A stretch of 37,116 bases of DNA from a bacterium (GCA_029012425.1 JAQXMB010000064.1:1-37116); one strand, 5' to 3'. Numbered from the stretch's first letter, positions 7,836-16,303 are shown. Translations and numbers: made by a program. Notes: a model not told the origin generated them from the letters alone.

Positions 7836-9800
7836 TTATGTCTGTTCCGCTGCTTCTTCTGTATCTTCCTGCTGCTCCTGTGATTCTGTCGTTGCAGACG
7901 CTGCAGAATTGATTCCCGTATAGTAATCTGTCTGATCCGGCGTCAACGCTTTATCCGAGATCACCTCATCCTGATAAATATTGAGATATGGCAATGCCTC
8001 CTCAAGTATTTCTCTCACAATGTTTTGCGCATAGGTACTATGTGCCTGATCTCCTGTATTCGGTTCATCAACCACTGCGTAGATAACCAGTTCCGGATCA
8101 TCTGCCGGCAAAAATCCAATAAATGAAACGAGATAATTCCGCTCATCCTTACCGCCTCTTGTAGACTTCTGTGCGGTTCCCGTTTTTCCTCCCATAGAGT
8201 ATCCGGCCACCTTTGCGTACTTTCCGGTTCCTTCCGATACGGTATCATACAGGTAGCTCTTAATCATTTCGCTGGTTTCCTTGGATACGGTCTGTTTCAA
8301 CAATACCGGGTCAACCGTTCGTATCACATTCCCGTTTGCATCTAAAACCTTTGACAGCATGTGCGGCTGATAGTATTCACCACCGTTAATAAGTGATGAA
8401 AATGCACTTGCAAGCTGAATCATTGTCGTATTGAAGTTCTGTCCGAAAGAATTTGTTGCAAGATCGATTTTTTTCATGTTGTCCGCATGATAAATCAACG
8501 AATCTGTCCGTGCCTCTCCGGGTAAATCGATATTGGTTCGAAGTCCAAACCCGAAAATATCCTGATAATTTGTAAAATTATCAACACCAATGCGATAAGA
8601 CATCTGCATCAAAGCATCATTGCAGGAATCCATCAACGAATCACGAACTGTCTCCACTCCGTGTCCGTAAACATTTACACAGTGCACCTTATGACCGGAG
8701 ATTTCCTCTGAGCCATCGCAGACAAATGTCTCATTTCCGGTTAAGGTTCCCGTCTCTAATCCACATGCCACCGTAAAAGGTTTTGCAGTAGATCCGGGCT
8801 CGTAGGTTGAAGAGACACAATAATTCGTCCACAAACGGTTGAGTGCATCGGATCTTTCTTCTTCCGTAATTGTTTCCTGCTCCTCTTTGGTATATAAACT
8901 GTCTAAATTCCATGGGTCGGTAAGATCAAAGGTCGGATATTGTGCCATTGCCTTTACTTCACCATTTTTCGGGTTCATAATCACAACACCAATATTTGAC
9001 GCTGCCGCACCGTCCCTGAAATTATTCTCAAAGGTATCACAGAATTCCTTAATTTTATCCTCCACAATACTCTGCAGATTCGCATCAACGGAAATTACAA
9101 TCGAATGCCCGTCCACAGCCTCCCGAACGGTTTTTTCCAAATCATTGTCAGAATTCAAATATCCGTAACGCCTTCCGTTTGTTCCGCTGAGTGTAGATTC
9201 ATAATAGCTTTCAAGGCCAACCATTCCCACATTATCAGAACGCGTAAATCCGATTACCGGACTTGCAAGCGGCCCATACGGATAGGTTCGAATATAATTC
9301 TTTTCAAACCAAACGCCCTTAATCTTCGGATTTTCCTGCTGTTCTTTGAGAAATTTTTCCATATCCTCATAGGGCAGCTTCTTAATCAATACATTGTACT
9401 GACTGTCGGGGCGTTCTCTTACCAGATTGCGAACCTCAGCTTCGTCAAGCTGCGGATAGCACAAAAAAAGCGCTGTCAATGTAGGTTCAACATATTCGGC
9501 CTTACTGTTCATGACTTTACAATCAAGCACTAAATGATATACATCCGTACTTGTCGCAAGGATCGTTCCTTTCGCATCCAGAATATCTCCTCTGCGATAG
9601 GGAATGGTCTCACTGTCATATGCCTGCTGTGACAACACAATTTTTTCATAAGAAGCGCCTTTGACATGCTGAATATACATTAATCGTATTATCAGAATGA
9701 TAAGCGCAGTTACGATTACAGAAAAAAGAAACAGCATTTTCTTTTTCATTTTAATCGTAATCTTTTTTATTTTTCGTTTTCTTCTTACCTGTTGTTCCAA
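7836..9800 (-). CDS. Class B penicillin-binding protein (FtsI/PbpB-like)
   Basis: Second membrane-anchored D,D-transpeptidase of the cluster, 654 residues. The likely start is TTG, with AGGA about 10 bases upstream overlapping the ftsL stop; the next in-frame ATG, 17 codons later, lacks a ribosome site. A basic N-terminus and one membrane span (about 20-43) are followed by a PBP dimerisation domain (YRRGDILDAKGTILA). The transpeptidase motifs are canonical: STAK (EPGSTAKPF), SCN (MDSCNDALM) and KTGT (GGKTGTAQKS). The C-terminal 50 residues are Gln/Glu/Thr-rich and probably disordered; there is no PASTA domain. Position directly after ftsL matches pbpB/ftsI in Firmicutes clusters, so this is the better candidate for the division transpeptidase. 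Confidence 0.92.
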   Translation of the reverse strand: MEQQVRRKRKIKKITIKMKKKMLFLFSVIVTALIILIIRLMYIQHVKGASYEKIVLSQQAYDSETIPYRRGDILDAKGTILATSTDVYHLVLDCKVMNSKAEYVEPTLTALFLCYPQLDEAEVRNLVRERPDSQYNVLIKKLPYEDMEKFLKEQQENPKIKGVWFEKNYIRTYPYGPLASPVIGFTRSDNVGMVGLESYYESTLSGTNGRRYGYLNSDNDLEKTVREAVDGHSIVISVDANLQSIVEDKIKEFCDTFENNFRDGAAASNIGVVIMNPKNGEVKAMAQYPTFDLTDPWNLDSLYTKEEQETITEEERSDALNRLWTNYCVSSTYEPGSTAKPFTVACGLETGTLTGNETFVCDGSEEISGHKVHCVNVYGHGVETVRDSLMDSCNDALMQMSYRIGVDNFTNYQDIFGFGLRTNIDLPGEARTDSLIYHADNMKKIDLATNSFGQNFNTTMIQLASAFSSLINGGEYYQPHMLSKVLDANGNVIRTVDPVLLKQTVSKETSEMIKSYLYDTVSEGTGKYAKVAGYSMGGKTGTAQKSTRGGKDERNYLVSFIGFLPADDPELVIYAVVDEPNTGDQAHSTYAQNIVREILEEALPYLNIYQDEVISDKALTPDQTDYYTGINSAASATTESQEQQEDTEEAAEQT

Positions 9801-9812
9801 AATAACTCAGTC

Positions 9813-10337
9813 CTAATTTGGTATTTCACCATACTGTGTCATATAATCTGTATTATTTATTCGATAATATACAATCTGGTCTTCCCGCGGAAATGTCATT
9901 CCAAGGTCATTGATTGCGCGATCACGCACTTCTTCCACGCGAACTGATGTTGCCAGGCGTTTATAAGTAGCGTCATTATCCGCCCGAAGATTATTCACGG
10001 TTGTCTCCAATGCTGCAATATTATCCAGATGTATGGTGATGTCTGATTGTAGTTTAATATAACCTACTGCCGTAATGCAAGTGACAATTACTGCAAAGCT
10101 CAAAAATGCGACATAGCCGCGATTCATAATCAATGCGCGATTCTGATTGCGTCTTACATTTGCCCGGTGCTCCCGTTGCTGTCTTGAGCGTCTTAAATCC
10201 GCTTCCCGTGATTGGCGTTGCTCCTGTTGCTGCTGCTCCCAATTGTCAGGCATTGCATCCGCATAACGCACGGTATTTCCGCTAATATATGTAACATTCT
10301 GATATTGTCTTCCCTGACTTCTTCTGGTTTCTGACAT
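9813..10337 (-). CDS. ftsL: FtsL-like cell division protein
   Basis: A 174-residue bitopic protein. The first 70 residues are cytosolic, Gln/Arg-rich and probably disordered (EQQQQEQRQSREADLRRSRQ). One membrane span lies at about 74-94 (YVAFLSFAVIVTCITAVGYI). An extracytoplasmic segment able to form a coiled coil follows (SDITIHLDNIAALETTVNNL, about 98-130). This size and layout match FtsL/DivIC-family proteins, which bind FtsQ and the class B PBP. The sequence itself is poorly conserved, so the call rests on architecture and on position between rsmH and pbp. GAGGAG precedes the ATG. Confidence 0.82.
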   Translation of the reverse strand: MSETRRSQGRQYQNVTYISGNTVRYADAMPDNWEQQQQEQRQSREADLRRSRQQREHRANVRRNQNRALIMNRGYVAFLSFAVIVTCITAVGYIKLQSDITIHLDNIAALETTVNNLRADNDATYKRLATSVRVEEVRDRAINDLGMTFPREDQIVYYRINNTDYMTQYGEIPN

Positions 10338-10416
10338 TGTACTACTCCTCTATCCCCTTTTTTCTTCATCCATGAAGTAAATGAATCCATGCTTTGTCAA
10401 TCAAATCTCTTCACAG

Positions 10417-11358
10417 TCACGATCTTTTTTCAAAAACGCGAAGCTTCGCACTCTTTGATCTCGGATTCGCTTGCATCTCCTCGTCACCCGGTAAAATCGG
10501 TTTTCTGGAAACAACCTTTCCCTTAGACTGTTTTCCACAAACACAAACCGGAAAATCCGGTGGACAGGTACAAGGATTCTCATTTGTTTTAAAAATCGTT
10601 TTTACAATCCGATCTTCCAACGAATGGAAGGTAATGATACAAATCCGCCCTCCCGGTGCAAGTAAATCTATCATTTCGTCCAAATGTTCTCTGAGGACTT
10701 CAAGTTCACGATTACACTCAATACGGATTGCCTGATAAGTTCTCTTTGACGGATGACCGCCTGTCTTTGCCACCTTCTGCGGAATCGCAGCTGCGATCGC
10801 ACGGTTTAATTCCCCGGTTGTCTGAATCGGACCGTTTGCTCTTGCAGCAACAATGTGTTTGGCAATATTTTTTGCAAATCGATCCTCGCCATAATCGCGA
10901 ATGATCCGGTACAGTTCTCCTTCCGAATATCCATTCACAATATCGTAAGCACTCAGTCCCTGTCTTTGATCCATCCGCATATCAAGTGGTGCATCTTCAC
11001 TTCGATAGGTAAATCCGCGTTCCGGCGTATCTAACTGAAAAGAAGAAACTCCCAGATCAAGCACAATCCCATCCACCTGATTGATCCCGATTTCAGCAAG
11101 TCTCAGCGCCATCTGCGCGTAATTGCTTCGTATCACGGTCAGCTGACTTTCATATGCTGCCAAACGCTCGCTTGCCGCAGCAATCGCATCTGCATCCTGA
11201 TCAATTCCAATCAATCGACCCATTCCATTCATCCGTTTTAGTATTTCGTGCGAATGTCCACCGCCACCGAGTGTTCCATCCACATAAATGCCGCCCGGGC
11301 GAACCTTCAAATTATCAATTGTCTCCTGTAATAACACCGAAGCGTGACGAAATTCCAT
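10417..11358 (-). CDS. rsmH: 16S rRNA (cytosine-1402-N4)-methyltransferase RsmH
   Basis: SAM-dependent methyltransferase (formerly MraW) that modifies C1402 in the decoding centre of 16S rRNA. The 313-residue length is normal. The SAM-binding loop is [14 protein letters not shown] (about residues 28-41), followed by [31 protein letters not shown] (about 100-119) is a hallmark of the family. The C-terminal region has the expected SLEDRIVK and a Cys-rich stretch ([14 protein letters not shown]). The start ATG overlaps the mraZ stop (TAATG), so the two genes are translationally coupled. Confidence 0.97.
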   Translation of the reverse strand: MEFRHASVLLQETIDNLKVRPGGIYVDGTLGGGGHSHEILKRMNGMGRLIGIDQDADAIAAASERLAAYESQLTVIRSNYAQMALRLAEIGINQVDGIVLDLGVSSFQLDTPERGFTYRSEDAPLDMRMDQRQGLSAYDIVNGYSEGELYRIIRDYGEDRFAKNIAKHIVAARANGPIQTTGELNRAIAAAIPQKVAKTGGHPSKRTYQAIRIECNRELEVLREHLDEMIDLLAPGGRICIITFHSLEDRIVKTIFKTNENPCTCPPDFPVCVCGKQSKGKVVSRKPILPGDEEMQANPRSKSAKLRVFEKRS

Positions 11359-11789
11359 TAAATACCAAGCCCCAATTCTGCCATATGCTCTGCGATCTCA
11401 TCCATATCATCATAGCAACTGTTATCCAGCCACCGTTCCTTACTCCAGATTTCCACACGGTTGAGAACACCGGCCGATACAATATCTTTCTGCAAATCTG
11501 CATATTCTCTCAAGTTGTTCGGAAGAAGGATTCTGCCCTGCTTGTCCACCTCACAGGTCGCAGCGCCCGAGAAGAAGAAACGGGAAAACTTTCTTGCATC
11601 CTTCGTCGTCAATGGTACATTGCGAAATTTTTCCTCGATACTGGTCCACTCTTCTTTCGGATACACAAAAAGGCATCCGTCAAGACCCTTGGTCACAACG
11701 AATTCTTCCCCCAACTGTTCACGGAACTTGGAAGGGACGATCACTCTGCCTTTTGCATCAATGCTGTGGTTATATTCACCGGTAAACAT
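11358..11789 (-). CDS. mraZ: Transcriptional regulator MraZ
   Basis: DNA-binding protein of 143 residues with two SpoVT/AbrB-type domains, each marked by a DxxGR motif: [14 protein letters not shown] (about 11-24) and [16 protein letters not shown] (about 82-97). MraZ forms rings that bind tandem short repeats upstream of its own operon. It is the first gene of the division cluster, has GAGG before its ATG, and lies just downstream of repeats that fit its binding site, so autoregulation is likely. Confidence 0.97.
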   Translation of the reverse strand: MFTGEYNHSIDAKGRVIVPSKFREQLGEEFVVTKGLDGCLFVYPKEEWTSIEEKFRNVPLTTKDARKFSRFFFSGAATCEVDKQGRILLPNNLREYADLQKDIVSAGVLNRVEIWSKERWLDNSCYDDMDEIAEHMAELGLGI

Positions 11790-11823
11790 AAGGTATCCTC
11801 TTTCACAATAAGAAGTTGAAGTG

Positions 11824-11852
11824 TTATCAACAAAGTTATCAACTTATCCACC
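11824..11852 (+). promoter_or_regulatory. Three DnaA-box-like 9-mers in the mraZ leader
   Basis: TTATCAACA (11824-11832), TTATCAACT (11836-11844) and TTATCCACC (11844-11852) differ from the DnaA box TTATCCACA at one, two and one positions. They share an orientation and lie between the mraZ start codon and the MraZ boxes. Partial overlap with the MraZ repeats means some similarity may be incidental. Confidence 0.3.
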
Positions 11853-11887
11853 ACTTTCAACCACTTATATACCACTTTCCTCCACTT
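11840..11887 (-). promoter_or_regulatory. MraZ-binding repeats upstream of mraZ
   Basis: On the minus strand AAGTGG occurs four times (11882-11887, 11872-11877, 11861-11866, 11851-11856) and a degenerate AAGTTG follows at 11840-11845. Spacing alternates 10, 11, 10 and 11 bases, about one helical turn, so the copies face one side of the DNA. Tandem GTGG-containing boxes are the known MraZ operator type in low-GC Gram-positives. They begin just after the -10 element, a good position for repression. Confidence 0.8.
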
Positions 11888-11895
11888 ATGCATCT

Positions 11896-11924
11896 ACTAT
11901 ACTCCCTTTTGGGGGAAAAATCAA
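11896..11924 (-). promoter_or_regulatory. Sigma-A promoter of the division and cell-wall operon
   Basis: TTGATT (11919-11924), a 17-base spacer and TATAGT (11896-11901) give a near-consensus promoter reading into mraZ. It lies between the terminator of the upstream lgt unit and the MraZ boxes, so it starts the whole cluster. Confidence 0.8.
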
Positions 11925-11940
11925 GAGTTGCATAAATAAA

Positions 11941-11974
11941 AAAGAGGCTAAAAAGAGGACCAAAAAGGTCCTCT
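11941..11974 (-). terminator. Terminator after the lgt and Spo0E-like genes
   Basis: The minus-strand stem AGAGGACC/GGTCCTCT (arms 11967-11974 and 11954-11961) has a 5-base loop and is followed by TTTTTAGCCTCTTTTTT. The hairpin overlaps the stop codon of the Spo0E-like gene and separates it from the mraZ promoter. Confidence 0.8.
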
Positions 11975-12164
11975 ATTTCATGTCAATATATTGTTCTAAC
12001 AGCTGATCCACTTTCCGGCTTTGCTCCATACACTCAAGCGGGGAGCGTCCGGCCGAAAGCTGTTCATTTAATAACTTACGCTCTTTTTCAATCGCTTCTC
12101 TTAATATCCTTTTTTCCTCTGATTCACTGTTTCCTGTCAGAGGAGCGGTCTTTCGTCTGTTCAT
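11973..12164 (-). CDS. Spo0E-like aspartyl-phosphate phosphatase
   Basis: A 63-residue all-helical small protein. The pattern IEKERKLLNEQL, a short turn, then MEQSRKVDQLLEQYI fits the Spo0E family of helical hairpins. The family signature SxxxD appears as SRKVD (residues 49-53). Known members dephosphorylate Spo0A~P and so hold back sporulation; some act on other response regulators. The ATG follows GAGGTAGG and overlaps the 3' end of lgt by 41 bases in another frame, which suggests coupled translation. A terminator follows at once. The short length makes the family call good rather than certain, and the target is inferred. Confidence 0.75.
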   Translation of the reverse strand: MNRRKTAPLTGNSESEEKRILREAIEKERKLLNEQLSAGRSPLECMEQSRKVDQLLEQYIDMK

Positions 12165-13035
12165 CTGTTCCTACCTCAACTGCTTTTGATGTATGTCTCG
12201 CCGCATATGCAATCCATATCACTGAAATAATAACCATAATTGCAGCAATCGCCATCGATACAGGAATCTGTGTACCCGGAATCTTCAGCTGATCGGTTCT
12301 CACCCACTCAATCCAGAATCGTCCGATGCCATATCCACACAGATACATCAAAAACACCTCGCCATCAAAGCGTTTTCTTCGAATATACCAAAGCAAAAAC
12401 AGCAGCAACGCCAGATTCCAAAGAGATTCATACAAAAATGTCGGATGCACCTGTATGTAATTGACGCCATCAATCACAACCATATTGTCCAAAAGCTTCC
12501 GGGTCAAATCCTCGCTTCGCACCGAGTTGAGCGGAAGCTGCATCGCAAGCAGATTATTCGTGTAATCTCCGAACACCTCCCGGTTAAAAAAGTTTCCCCA
12601 GCGTCCGATAATCTGTCCGGTAATCAGACCAAGACCCGCGGTGTCACACACAAGCGGAAAGGAAAGCTTTCTTTTTTTACAGAATACATAGGTCGTAATT
12701 ATTGCGGCAATCACACCTCCGTAAATCGCCAGACCACCCTGTCTGATATTAAAAATGTTAATCAGATTATCCTTGTATCTGTCCCACGCAAATACGACAT
12801 AATATATTCTTGCACCAATCAGCGAGCAGACAATTGCAATCCATGCCAGATCAAAATATGTATCCGGATCCTGACCGCTGCGTTTTGCCTCCATTGACGC
12901 AACTATGAGTCCTGCAAGCATGCCGATGGCAATACAGACGCCATACAACGCAATGGAAAAGCTTCCAAGATTGAATGATTTTATTACATGACTCAGAGAA
13001 ATATGCAGATTGGGGAAATTGATATTCATATCCAT
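12124..13035 (-). CDS. lgt: Phosphatidylglycerol--prolipoprotein diacylglyceryl transferase Lgt
   Basis: Polytopic membrane enzyme that attaches diacylglycerol to the lipobox Cys of prolipoproteins, the first step of lipoprotein maturation. I place the start at the ATG of MDMNINFPN, which follows AAGGAG; a longer frame would run back into the preceding terminator. Seven or so membrane segments are evident. Family landmarks are SIALYGVCIAIGMLAG (N-terminal), RQGGLAIYGG and the Lgt signature GRWGNFFNREVFG; HPTFLYESLWN and GRFWIEWVRTDQL lie nearer the C-terminus. About 303 residues is normal. The C-terminal tail is polar and overlaps the next gene. Confidence 0.95.
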   Translation of the reverse strand: MDMNINFPNLHISLSHVIKSFNLGSFSIALYGVCIAIGMLAGLIVASMEAKRSGQDPDTYFDLAWIAIVCSLIGARIYYVVFAWDRYKDNLINIFNIRQGGLAIYGGVIAAIITTYVFCKKRKLSFPLVCDTAGLGLITGQIIGRWGNFFNREVFGDYTNNLLAMQLPLNSVRSEDLTRKLLDNMVVIDGVNYIQVHPTFLYESLWNLALLLFLLWYIRRKRFDGEVFLMYLCGYGIGRFWIEWVRTDQLKIPGTQIPVSMAIAAIMVIISVIWIAYAARHTSKAVEVGTDEQTKDRSSDRKQ

Positions 13036-13060
13036 ATCAAATGTCTCCTTCCTAAAAATT

Positions 13061-13086
13061 CCCTCCATACAATATTGCATGGAGGG
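13061..13086 (-). terminator. Near-perfect palindromic terminator between the DUF1540 gene and lgt
   Basis: A 26-base palindrome (CCCTCCAT arm, centre CAATATTG, ATGGAGGG arm, one mismatched pair) is followed on the minus strand by AATTTTTAGG. It lies 15 bases after the DUF1540 gene stop and just before the lgt ribosome site. The T-run is short, so partial read-through into lgt is possible. Confidence 0.6.
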
Positions 13087-13100
13087 AAGCATTTTGGGGT

Positions 13101-13418
13101 CTATTGCTTACAACGAAAGCTTGCACATTCAGTCTCTGCAACAACGCATGCATTCACACCATTGATGCCGATGTGATCAGCATTGCACACTTCATTATTA
13201 TTAAATGTGCAGTTAACCGCTTTACAGCTAATCTCCAAGGAAGTATTCGGTTGAATCTCCATACTGTTTGAAAAGTTTGCCCCCTGCTCTTTGAAGCTTG
13301 AACAGCATGTCTCATGAGGCATTGAAGCATCTCTTCCCTCAACGAGGATGTTCTCTTTTGAACACTTTTTATCGGTGTTGTAAAAGCAATTTTGTACATT
13401 ACAATCTAATCTTGTCAT
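13101..13418 (-). CDS. Cys-rich protein with two DUF1540 repeats
   Basis: Small cytosolic protein of 105 residues built from two copies of a Cys-rich unit: LDCNVQNCFYN...CSKENI...CCSSF and ISCKAVNCTFN...CNADHIGI...ECASF. Each copy has four or five Cys spaced as in DUF1540 proteins, which probably bind a metal ion; the function of the family is unknown. The ATG of MTRLDCNVQ is preferred because AAAGGA lies upstream at good spacing. It stands alone between thrS and lgt with its own terminator. Such proteins are common in Clostridia and may be abundant in spores or stationary cells (weak inference). Confidence 0.85.
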   Translation of the reverse strand: MTRLDCNVQNCFYNTDKKCSKENILVEGRDASMPHETCCSSFKEQGANFSNSMEIQPNTSLEISCKAVNCTFNNNEVCNADHIGINGVNACVVAETECASFRCKQ

Positions 13419-13495
13419 TATCGTTTTCCTTTCCATCCATCATTACACACAAGTGTACTGTTAGTATGGAAAGAAATCGTGTATCTTATTCGTAA

Positions 13496-15451
13496 TTACT
13501 CGGTAACCTCTTCTTTGCGAATCTCCTTTGTACGAATCTCCTTACAAATCTGTTCAACAAAATCCGAAAGTGATTTCACGCCCTCATCTCCGGCAAATCG
13601 GCTGCGGACAGACACTGTTTTGTCAGCCTCTTCCTGCGCACCGACAACCAGCATATACGGAAGACGATCCATACGAGCCTCACGAATCTTGTAACCAATC
13701 TTCTCTGAACGGCTGTCAACCGTTACATCTACACCATTCTTCGCAAGCTCTGCACGAACCTCCTGTGCATAGTCAAAGTACTTATCGGAAATGGGAAGTA
13801 CACGAACCTGCTCCGGACATAACCATGTCGGGAACTTTCCTGCATACTTTTCAATCAGCCATGCCAAAGTACGCTCATAGCATCCCATAGAGGTTCTGTG
13901 AATAATATAAGGACGAACCTTCTCACCATTTTCGTCAATATAATACATATCAAACTGGGCTGCCAGCAATGCATCCCACTGAACCGTAATCATGGTCTCC
14001 TCTTTTCCGTATACATTTTTTGCATTGATATCAATCTTAGGGCCGTAGAAAGCAGCCTCTCCGATATCTTCTGAGAACGGGATGTTTAACTCGTTCATGA
14101 TATCGCGCATATGCTGCTGGGTCTCCTCCCAAACTTCCGGCTCACCAATGTATTTTTCTTTATTATCAGGATCCCATGCAGAAAGATGATAGGTCACATC
14201 CTCCTCGACACCTAATACCTTCAGGCAGTACTGTGCATGTGCGATACAATCCTTAAACTCCTGTACCATCTGGTCCGGGCGGACAATCAGATGACCCTCT
14301 GAAATTGTAAACTGACGCACACGGGTAAGACCATGCATCTCACCGGAATCCTCATTTCTAAACAAGGTAGAGGTCTCGCCGTAACGAATCGGCAGATCAC
14401 GATAAGAATGCTGCGTGTTTTTATAGCAGTAATACTGGAACGGGCAGGTCATCGGACGAAGTGCAAGCACCTCTTTATCCTTCTGCTCATCACCAAGTAC
14501 AAACATTCCATCTGTGTAATGATCCCAATGTCCGGAAATCTTGTAAAGATCAGATTTTGCCATCAGCGGAGTCTTGGTGCGGACATATCCCCACTCACGA
14601 TCCTCAAGATCTTCGATCCAACGCTGCAGTTTTTGAATCATTTTTGCACCCTTCGGCAGCATAAGCGGAAGACCCTGACCAATCACATCTACAGTCGTAA
14701 ACAGTTCCATTTCGCGTCCAAGCTTATTGTGATCACGCTTCTTGATATCCTCAAGATGCTCAAGATATGCTGCAAGTTCCTCTTTCTTATTGAATGCAGT
14801 TCCATAGATTCTCTGAAGCTGTGCTTTGTTTGAATCACCGCGCCAATATGCCATGGATGATGAAATCAGCTTGTATGCCTTAATAGACTTCGTGCTCATC
14901 AGATGAGGTCCCGCACATAAGTCTACAAATCCACCCTGATCGTAGAAACTAATCTCAGCATCCTCAGGAAGATCCTGAATCAGTTCAACCTTGAAGGGTT
15001 CTCCCTTCTCCTCCATCAGCTTGATGGCCTCTTCTCTCGGAAGTGTAAAGCGTGTAATCTCGTGACCTTCTTTGATAATCTTCTTCATCTCAGCTTCAAG
15101 CTTATCCAAATCCTCTCTTGAGAACGGTTCAGCCTCAAAGTCATAGTAGAATCCCTCGTCAATTGCAGGTCCGATTGTAACCTTAGCCTCCGGGAACAAT
15201 CTCTTAACTGCCTCGGCCAGAACATGTGACGCAGTATGACGGATCACACGAAGCCCGGCCTCATCTGACTGGGTAATAATACTCAATTCACAATCGGTAT
15301 CCAAAACGGTACGAAGATCAACAATTTCTCCATTCACTTCTCCTGCACATGCAACTCGTGCAAGGCCTTCACTGATATCTTTGGCGATATCAATCACTGA
15401 TTTTGCTTCACTGTACTCTTTTACAGAGCCATCTTTCAATGTGATTTTCAT
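13496..15451 (-). CDS. thrS: Threonine--tRNA ligase ThrS
   Basis: Class II aminoacyl-tRNA synthetase that charges tRNA-Thr. The 651-residue protein has all the expected parts: an N-terminal TGS domain (MKITLKDGSVKEYSEAKSVI), the editing domain with HTASHVLAEAVKRLFP (its HxxxH is a zinc/editing motif) and a catalytic core with RPMTCPFQYYCY, whose Cys is a zinc ligand. RYGETSTLFRNEDSGEMHGL and the HRTSMGCYERTLAWLIE region complete the core. The C-terminal anticodon-binding domain follows (VRVLPISDKYFDYAQEV). The ATG follows AAAGGAG. Expression is controlled by the T-box leader immediately upstream, so uncharged tRNA-Thr should induce it. Confidence 0.98.
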   Translation of the reverse strand: MKITLKDGSVKEYSEAKSVIDIAKDISEGLARVACAGEVNGEIVDLRTVLDTDCELSIITQSDEAGLRVIRHTASHVLAEAVKRLFPEAKVTIGPAIDEGFYYDFEAEPFSREDLDKLEAEMKKIIKEGHEITRFTLPREEAIKLMEEKGEPFKVELIQDLPEDAEISFYDQGGFVDLCAGPHLMSTKSIKAYKLISSSMAYWRGDSNKAQLQRIYGTAFNKKEELAAYLEHLEDIKKRDHNKLGREMELFTTVDVIGQGLPLMLPKGAKMIQKLQRWIEDLEDREWGYVRTKTPLMAKSDLYKISGHWDHYTDGMFVLGDEQKDKEVLALRPMTCPFQYYCYKNTQHSYRDLPIRYGETSTLFRNEDSGEMHGLTRVRQFTISEGHLIVRPDQMVQEFKDCIAHAQYCLKVLGVEEDVTYHLSAWDPDNKEKYIGEPEVWEETQQHMRDIMNELNIPFSEDIGEAAFYGPKIDINAKNVYGKEETMITVQWDALLAAQFDMYYIDENGEKVRPYIIHRTSMGCYERTLAWLIEKYAGKFPTWLCPEQVRVLPISDKYFDYAQEVRAELAKNGVDVTVDSRSEKIGYKIREARMDRLPYMLVVGAQEEADKTVSVRSRFAGDEGVKSLSDFVEQICKEIRTKEIRKEEVTE

Positions 15452-15486
15452 GCTTTTTCTCCTTTTACACTTTACTGAATAAAAAA

Positions 15487-15641
15487 TCCCTGAAACTGAT
15501 ACTCAGTTCCAGGGACGATTGCTCGCGGTTCCACCCTAGTTACTACTGCGTCGTTTACAACCGCCAGTAGTCACTTTTATGATGATAACGGAATCACCGG
15601 CCCGGATTAGGGGCACTCAGAGTTGGTTAGTCTCTTCATCG
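15487..15641 (-). promoter_or_regulatory. T-box riboswitch leader of thrS
   Basis: The conserved T-box AGGGTGGAACCGCG lies at 15524-15537. Downstream is a 13-bp terminator stem (arms 15503-15515 and 15487-15499) followed by TTTTTT. Upstream a hairpin with arms ACTACTGGCG and CGCAGTAGT is the stem III equivalent. A short helix GATGA/TCATC (15636-15640 with 15581-15585) bounds the 5' domain. T-boxes sense uncharged tRNA and switch terminator to antiterminator. The 5' domain is short, and I could not place a Thr specifier in the usual position; an ACC at 15625-15627 in a small hairpin loop is a candidate. Confidence 0.9.
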
Positions 15642-15668
15642 TGTTTTCATATCTATGGATGTGCTTCA

Positions 15669-15697
15669 ATTCTATGCTTTGTCACAAGCAATGTCAA
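15669..15697 (-). promoter_or_regulatory. Sigma-A promoter of thrS
   Basis: TTGACA (15692-15697), a 17-base spacer and TAGAAT (15669-15674) form a strong promoter. The start point would fall about 20 bases before the T-box leader structures. The -35 element lies just after the SEC-C gene stop. Confidence 0.85.
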
Positions 15698-15704
15698 GCC
15701 TATT

Positions 15705-16214
15705 TTATGCATTCTTTCCGCAACACTGCTTGTACTTTCTTCCTGAGCCGCAAGGACAGGGATCGTTTCTTCCGACCTTCTTGCCTTCACGACGAACAGT
15801 TCCTGACTTCTTCTGCTCAAGATAAAGCGCCTTTCTTGTCTCTTCATCAAAAATTGCCTCCCACTGAGGAAGCTCATAGAGCCAGTCAGCCTTTGCATCT
15901 ACCATGTTCTTGTAAAGCTTTTCCTTATCAAAGATAAGATTTACCTTGGTATCCTCTTCCATACTATCAATCGGATTAGCCTCTACAAGGGAATCATTGA
16001 TTCCATCCAAAAAGCCTGTCATCTCAAGTACTGTAACTTCAAAGCGATCTGCGAGTTCTTTTACTGTTCCCTCAATCTTTTCGTCAGGATTTGTAAGAAG
16101 CTTCTCATAGATTCCTTTCTCCAGGAGAAAATAATCGTTCCAGAATTTCTGAAGTTTTCCTTTATCTGCGTTCTCATTATAAGCAATTTTTTGCCATTCC
16201 TGTAATAATGCCAT
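15705..16214 (-). CDS. SEC-C metal-binding domain protein
   Basis: A 169-residue soluble protein whose C-terminal 17 residues form a zinc-binding SEC-C motif ([17 protein letters not shown]), like that at the end of SecA. The rest is acidic and helical, with no signal peptide or membrane segment, and I do not recognise another domain. SEC-C tails bind SecB, ribosomes or other partners in characterised proteins; here the role is unknown. It is monocistronic, with its own promoter upstream and the thrS promoter immediately downstream. AAAGGACGG precedes the ATG. Confidence 0.85.
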   Translation of the reverse strand: MALLQEWQKIAYNENADKGKLQKFWNDYFLLEKGIYEKLLTNPDEKIEGTVKELADRFEVTVLEMTGFLDGINDSLVEANPIDSMEEDTKVNLIFDKEKLYKNMVDAKADWLYELPQWEAIFDEETRKALYLEQKKSGTVRREGKKVGRNDPCPCGSGRKYKQCCGKNA

Positions 16215-16269
16215 AATTCATTCCGTCCTTTAGTATATTGTTTTTTCGTACAGATATGCGTACCAATGT

Positions 16270-16298
16270 AGTATAACTCATACGGTATTTTTTTTCAA
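16270..16298 (-). promoter_or_regulatory. Sigma-A promoter of the SEC-C gene
   Basis: TTGAAA (16293-16298), a 17-base spacer and TATACT (16270-16275) read toward the SEC-C gene. A divergent promoter of similar quality begins 6 bases away on the plus strand. Confidence 0.75.
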
Positions 16299-16303
16299 CT
16301 TTT

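Noticed and set aside
11154-11819. 221-codon plus-strand frame across rsmH and mraZ
   Set aside because: Fully antisense to two well-supported genes and their junction.
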